From positions 1 through 9,498 of the forward strand of contig DCGZ01000120.1 of the NCBI GenBank assembly GCA_002314675.1: a stretch of 9,498 nt of DNA, read 5' to 3'. Below, one piece after another: positions 8,101-9,498 of the stretch. The position numbers were made by a program, and so were the translations under genes. The notes below the pieces were generated by a model that ran no database searches, had not been told where the DNA came from, and worked only from the letters and a program-made list of their open reading frames with translations. Source of the DNA: Fibrobacter sp. UBA1765. Its GTDB lineage: Bacteria > Fibrobacterota > Fibrobacteria > Fibrobacterales > Fibrobacteraceae. Positions within the stretch are counted from its first letter, which is position 1. Every line of letters begins with the position of its first letter.

Positions 8101-8271
8101 CGGTGCCGCCTTTGGGTTTACCCGACGGATTGATTCTTCAAGAATCGGTTCATACAGAGGATCCCTAAAATCTCTCTCGACATCGGGACCATAGATGTAA
8201 TCCCAGCCCAGGTTGTCCTGGAAAAGCTGCTTCAGACACTGTTCGTATGAATTTTCGTCGTAGAGAGACAT
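5101..8271 (-). CDS. hsdR: Type I restriction enzyme, endonuclease/translocase subunit HsdR
   Basis: This is the full-length motor and nuclease subunit (1056 residues) of a type I restriction-modification complex. Joined to an HsdM2-HsdS methyltransferase core, it pulls in unmethylated DNA using ATP and cuts it at a distance. The N-terminal PD-(D/E)xK nuclease shows P134-D135, E149-L150-K151 and the Q166-x-x-x-Y170 motif known from EcoR124I-type subunits. The superfamily 2 motor follows: Walker A TQGSGKS (288-294), TDRNDLD (317-323), DEAH (388-391), GFTGTP (434-439), WLTGFDVP (637-644) and QAIARVNR (662-669). The C-terminal third (about 700-1056) is the helical assembly region, ending in the DWQRKESARAKM/KKYKYPPEGQ block typical of the family. 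All catalytic residues are intact. AAGGAAG lies seven bases before the ATG. No hsdM or hsdS lies in the window. Confidence 0.97.
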   Translation of the reverse strand: MSLYDENSYEQCLKQLFQDNLGWDYIYGPDVERDFRDPLYEPILEESIRRVNPKAAPEAIEEALNKVRNFENDDLVKQNALFMDYIQNGVEVTYHKAGETKSDIIYLVDYKNVENNSFIFANQWTFIEKSNKRPDVLLFLNGLPVCLFELKSPSREETDASEAYLQIRNYMQEIPSMFIYNCICVMSDQLISKAGTITSGEDRFMEWKTKDGNRESGAIADFSTFFEGIFQKDRLLDIIKNFICFNNDGLKTFKILSGYHQYFAVRKAVERTKQAVSGDGKIGVFWHTQGSGKSLSMVFYANLLQSSIESPTIVVITDRNDLDNQLYGQFANCKDFLRQEPVQAESREHLKKLLNGRKANGIIFTTMQKFEESDEPLSDRRNIIVMADEAHRGQYGLAEKVKTSEDASGNLVVRTVKGPARIIRDSLPNASFIGFTGTPISREDRNTTEVFGGYIDIYDMTQAVEDGATRPVYYESRVIKLKLDDSVLAEIDKEYDALAANADDEVIEKSKRELGKLEGILGHEKTINSLVNDILEHYEENRQYLYTGKAMIVAYSRSIAMKIYNRILELRPSWAGSVGEDGTPGEDARVAVVMTESNKDPEEWRKVIGNKTHKQELAVRFKDNNSPLKIAIVVDMWLTGFDVPSLATMYVYKPMESHNLMQAIARVNRVYEDKEGGLVVDYIGIANALKRAMNDYTVRDQKNYGNMDVAKEAYPKFQEKLEVCRSLFHGYDYKQFFTGNDLQRGMCISGAVNFIMAVDKEDKKKDFIKESALLKNSLSLCASLVKAEWRVEAGFFDAVRTLIIRFMYGSNGKKFSLKEINDRINELLKQSVKSDGVLNLFSDVKTEFSLFDPKFLNDISKMKEKNIAVEMLKKLIAEQVKIYARTNVVNSEKFSEKFQRAMNSYLNGMLSNEEVIQEMLKLAKEIAAAALSGEKLGLTKEETAFYDALTKPEAVKDFYNNEQLVALTKELTETLRKSRTIDWQRKESARAKMRTTIKKLLKKYKYPPEGQEDALNTVITQCELWTDNEEYFVAPQMYVIEDSNFSMAADNGVSFD

Positions 8272-8284
8272 GTAAAAACTTCCT

Positions 8285-8317
8285 TTGTAGGAAATTTAAA
8301 CAAAAATGAGCCTACAA
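8285..8317 (-). promoter_or_regulatory. Inverted repeat abutting the hsdR ribosome-binding site
   Basis: TTGTAGG at 8285-8291 and CCTACAA at 8311-8317 are perfect 7-base inverted arms separated by 19 bases. In the hsdR mRNA, the second arm overlaps the first two bases of the Shine-Dalgarno AAAGGA (8281-8286), so a stem here could limit ribosome access. On DNA, the same arms could be an operator. A weak promoter-like pair lies in the same stretch on the minus strand: TTGGAT, 18 bases, TTTAAA. The pairing is seen; any regulatory role is inferred. Confidence 0.3.
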
Positions 8318-8333
8318 CATCCAACAATGGCCT

Positions 8334-8361
8334 AAAAATGCTACGTATCGTAGCACTTTTT
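8334..8361. terminator. Bidirectional intrinsic terminator upstream of hsdR
   Basis: TGCTACG at 8339-8345 and CGTAGCA at 8349-8355 form a perfect 7-base stem with a three-base loop. It is flanked by AAAAA (8334-8338) on the left and TTTTT (8356-8361, after one C) on the right, so a U-run follows on either strand. On the minus strand it lies 18 bases after the stop of the 61-residue gene. It separates that transcript from hsdR, which must then have its own promoter in 8272-8333. Confidence 0.8.
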
Positions 8362-8379
8362 GAAAAGCGGAGCAACTTC

Positions 8380-8565
8380 TTATTGAATCCTGAACTTTTC
8401 AATTTCCTCAAGGGGCATCTTACTGATATCCTTACCTGTTGCTTCGGCATACTTAGCCAATTCCAACAGGTTGATATTCCCTTGAGGCGGCAACTTAGCT
8501 GGATCTGGGACATAAACCGACTGAGGTTCTGCAACAACAAGGGATTCCTTTTTAGTTCCACTCAT
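8380..8565 (-). CDS. Small acidic protein coupled to the GNAT gene
   Basis: This 61-residue protein matches no family I can name. The start (MSGTKKES) is chosen because TGGAGGT at 8574-8580 lies eight bases upstream; a start 12 codons earlier in the same frame lacks this. The first half is proline-rich and extended (YVPDPAKLPPQGN, residues 18-30). The second half is likely helical (LLELAKYAEATGKDISKMPLEEIEKF), ending in an amphipathic acidic helix. An extended arm plus a short helical segment is a common design for a small binding partner or antitoxin. The first 14 bases overlap the end of the acetyltransferase gene, suggesting translational coupling and stoichiometric production. An intrinsic terminator follows its stop codon. 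It is probably the partner of the acetyltransferase, but this is inferred from gene order alone. Confidence 0.7.
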   Translation of the reverse strand: MSGTKKESLVVAEPQSVYVPDPAKLPPQGNINLLELAKYAEATGKDISKMPLEEIEKFRIQ

Positions 8566-9106
8566 ATGTGTATACCTCCAAAAGCTTCTGAGCCGCGGCA
8601 ATTCCCAGCATAAATTGATAAGGATGCAAGCACCCTAGATAAGAACATCCTAGAATTTCAATATAGTGTTTTAGAAGTTCTTTGTTAAGGGCAAAACCAT
8701 AAACAACGCCTTCAAAGCCCCATTGTTTAGACTTGTCAACTGCTACGGCAAATAAATGTCCACCAACACCACTATATTTCTGCGATCCGAAATCATGTTT
8801 ATTATTCCAGGGAGCAGAACAGGCCCAATGCAAATACGCCGCTTTCATGGTATCATCTTTTCGAATTCCTACAAGGCCCTGAATCTGATTATTTTCCTTC
8901 AAGACAAGCGCATAAATTTCCACTTCCTTTGGCATGTTAATCCAATCAACACCCCATCCATTCTTTGGGGTAAACGTCTTTATGCAAGCCTTGCTTTCAA
9001 CTCTAAAAACAAAGGTCTCCTTAATTTCGCCAGTTTCATTGTCCTTAAGGCAAGGAACAACCTCATCAATCCAAATATTGACACATCCATTTTCAACAGT
9101 TTGCAT
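8552..9106 (-). CDS. GNAT-fold N-acetyltransferase-like protein
   Basis: This 184-residue cytoplasmic protein is predicted to be a GNAT acetyltransferase that transfers acetyl from acetyl-CoA to an unknown substrate. The pyrophosphate-binding loop of motif A is visible as QKYSGVGGHLFAVAVDKS (109-126), matching the family's (Q/R)xxGxG/A pattern, although lysine holds the usual first position. It is preceded by beta-strand segments EIYALVLKEN and QIQGLVGI (63-81). It is followed by GVVYGFALNKELLKHYIEILG (133-153), the motif B strand and helix. The start is set by AGAGGTG at 9111-9117, four bases before the ATG; earlier in-frame ATGs exist but extend into untranslated sequence and a terminator tail. 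Its last 14 bases overlap the 61-residue gene. GNAT enzymes in such pairs can be toxins acetylating aminoacyl-tRNA, but the usual ribbon-helix-helix antitoxin is absent here. Other roles, such as protein or small-molecule acetylation, fit equally. Confidence 0.8.
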   Translation of the reverse strand: MQTVENGCVNIWIDEVVPCLKDNETGEIKETFVFRVESKACIKTFTPKNGWGVDWINMPKEVEIYALVLKENNQIQGLVGIRKDDTMKAAYLHWACSAPWNNKHDFGSQKYSGVGGHLFAVAVDKSKQWGFEGVVYGFALNKELLKHYIEILGCSYLGCLHPYQFMLGIAAAQKLLEVYTYEWN

Positions 9107-9162
9107 ATAGCACCTCTTTTTCATTTTTGCATTAGAGGCGTCTTGGCAATACGGGAAACCCA

Positions 9163-9206
9163 TATAAAACAAAGACGCACTTCTCCATTTGATAGAGAAG
9201 CGCGTC
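9163..9206 (-). terminator. Intrinsic terminator of the right-edge gene
   Basis: On the minus strand, the arm complementary to 9195-9206 pairs over 12 positions with the arm complementary to 9174-9185 (11 Watson-Crick pairs and one G-U), around a nine-base loop. It is followed by the T-rich tail TTTGTTTTATA (complement of 9163-9173). It lies 70 bases past the stop of the partial gene at 9277 and before the GNAT gene. The GNAT transcript must therefore start within about 9107-9173 or depend on read-through. No strong promoter is obvious in that stretch. Confidence 0.75.
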
Positions 9207-9276
9207 GGGCAGTAATGTAGCTAATATGCCGGATGTGGCAAGGGGCGTAGAAAAATTTTACATTTTTCCAAAAAAA

Positions 9277-9498
9277 CTAATTACACTTCAACTCTCGTAG
9301 TCTTTTCCCTGTTCCTTCTTCAAGAACAAGTTCATTGATATTCCCGGCATAGCCAAGAACAACATCTAACGCACATGCAATGCTATTTACATGTAAATCA
9401 GAAGCCAAAATACTACCAGGAATCAGTCCTAGTTCACTAACAAGTTCATTGCGTTTTAAATATAATGGTTCACTTTTTTCAACAGAAAAATTTGCATT
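9277..9498 (-). CDS. C-terminal end of an unrecognised protein, cut by the window edge
   Basis: The frame is open from the window's right edge to a TAG stop, giving the last 73 residues of a protein whose start lies outside. I do not recognise the family. The visible part mixes hydrophobic helices with acidic turns (SVEKSEPLYLKRNELVSELG, then LALDVVLGY-like ALDVVLGYAGNINELV) and ends in a basic tail (GKRLRELKCN). It contains no HsdM or HsdS signature that I can identify. Support for its being real comes from the uninterrupted frame, the AT-rich but protein-like composition, and the good intrinsic terminator on the same strand 70 bases beyond its stop. Confidence 0.65.
   Translation of the reverse strand, partial: NANFSVEKSEPLYLKRNELVSELGLIPGSILASDLHVNSIACALDVVLGYAGNINELVLEEGTGKRLRELKCN

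Noticed and set aside
8232..8561. A 109-codon minus-strand frame overlapping the 61-residue gene and the hsdR start
   Set aside because: It overlaps two better-supported genes, crosses the intrinsic terminator at 8334-8361, has low-complexity Leu/Ser/Lys composition, and is less well placed relative to the Shine-Dalgarno than the 61-residue frame.
9107..9172. N-terminal extension of the GNAT protein to an earlier ATG
   Set aside because: The extension runs into the tail of the preceding terminator, lacks a ribosome site and adds non-conserved-looking residues. AGAGGTG just before 9106 marks the start better.

Overview
The window looks like chromosomal DNA from a Fibrobacter-type bacterium. 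This is inference from protein character and codon style: the prolyl-tRNA synthetase uses AAG, GAA, CCG and CTC/CTT heavily, intergenic regions are AT-rich, and Shine-Dalgarno sites are purine-rich. No rRNA marker is present to confirm it. Only the first gene, proS, is on the plus strand; every other supported gene is on the minus strand. I see no tRNA, rRNA, CRISPR array or insertion sequence.

Layout, left to right. (1) Positions 1-242 are a hairpin-rich leader in front of proS. (2) proS (243-1940) ends at a bidirectional terminator (1986-2015), which it shares with the convergent minus-strand gene for a small secreted protein (2040-2480). (3) Positions 2592-4978, read right to left on the minus strand, hold three closely spaced genes: a 61-residue zinc-ribbon membrane protein, a Dgt-type HD-domain dNTP triphosphohydrolase, and a bile acid:sodium symporter family transporter. 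(4) Positions 5101-8271 encode a complete type I restriction endonuclease subunit, HsdR, with nuclease and helicase motifs intact; a possible 29-codon cistron follows its stop codon. (5) Upstream of hsdR, behind a separate terminator, lies a two-cistron unit: a GNAT-fold acetyltransferase whose 3' end overlaps the start of a 61-residue acidic protein. (6) Behind another terminator, the right edge carries the last 73 codons of an unrecognised minus-strand gene that runs out of the window.

The left part reads as housekeeping. The right part (about 4.8-9.5 kb) is more AT-rich by eye and reads as an accessory, defence-type region. HsdR needs HsdM and HsdS partners to restrict DNA. None is encoded here, so they probably lie beyond the right edge or elsewhere in the genome. 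The most interesting element is the overlapping GNAT/small-protein pair beside hsdR. It has the architecture of a two-component module (toxin-antitoxin, or an accessory to the restriction locus), but nothing in the sequence proves that.
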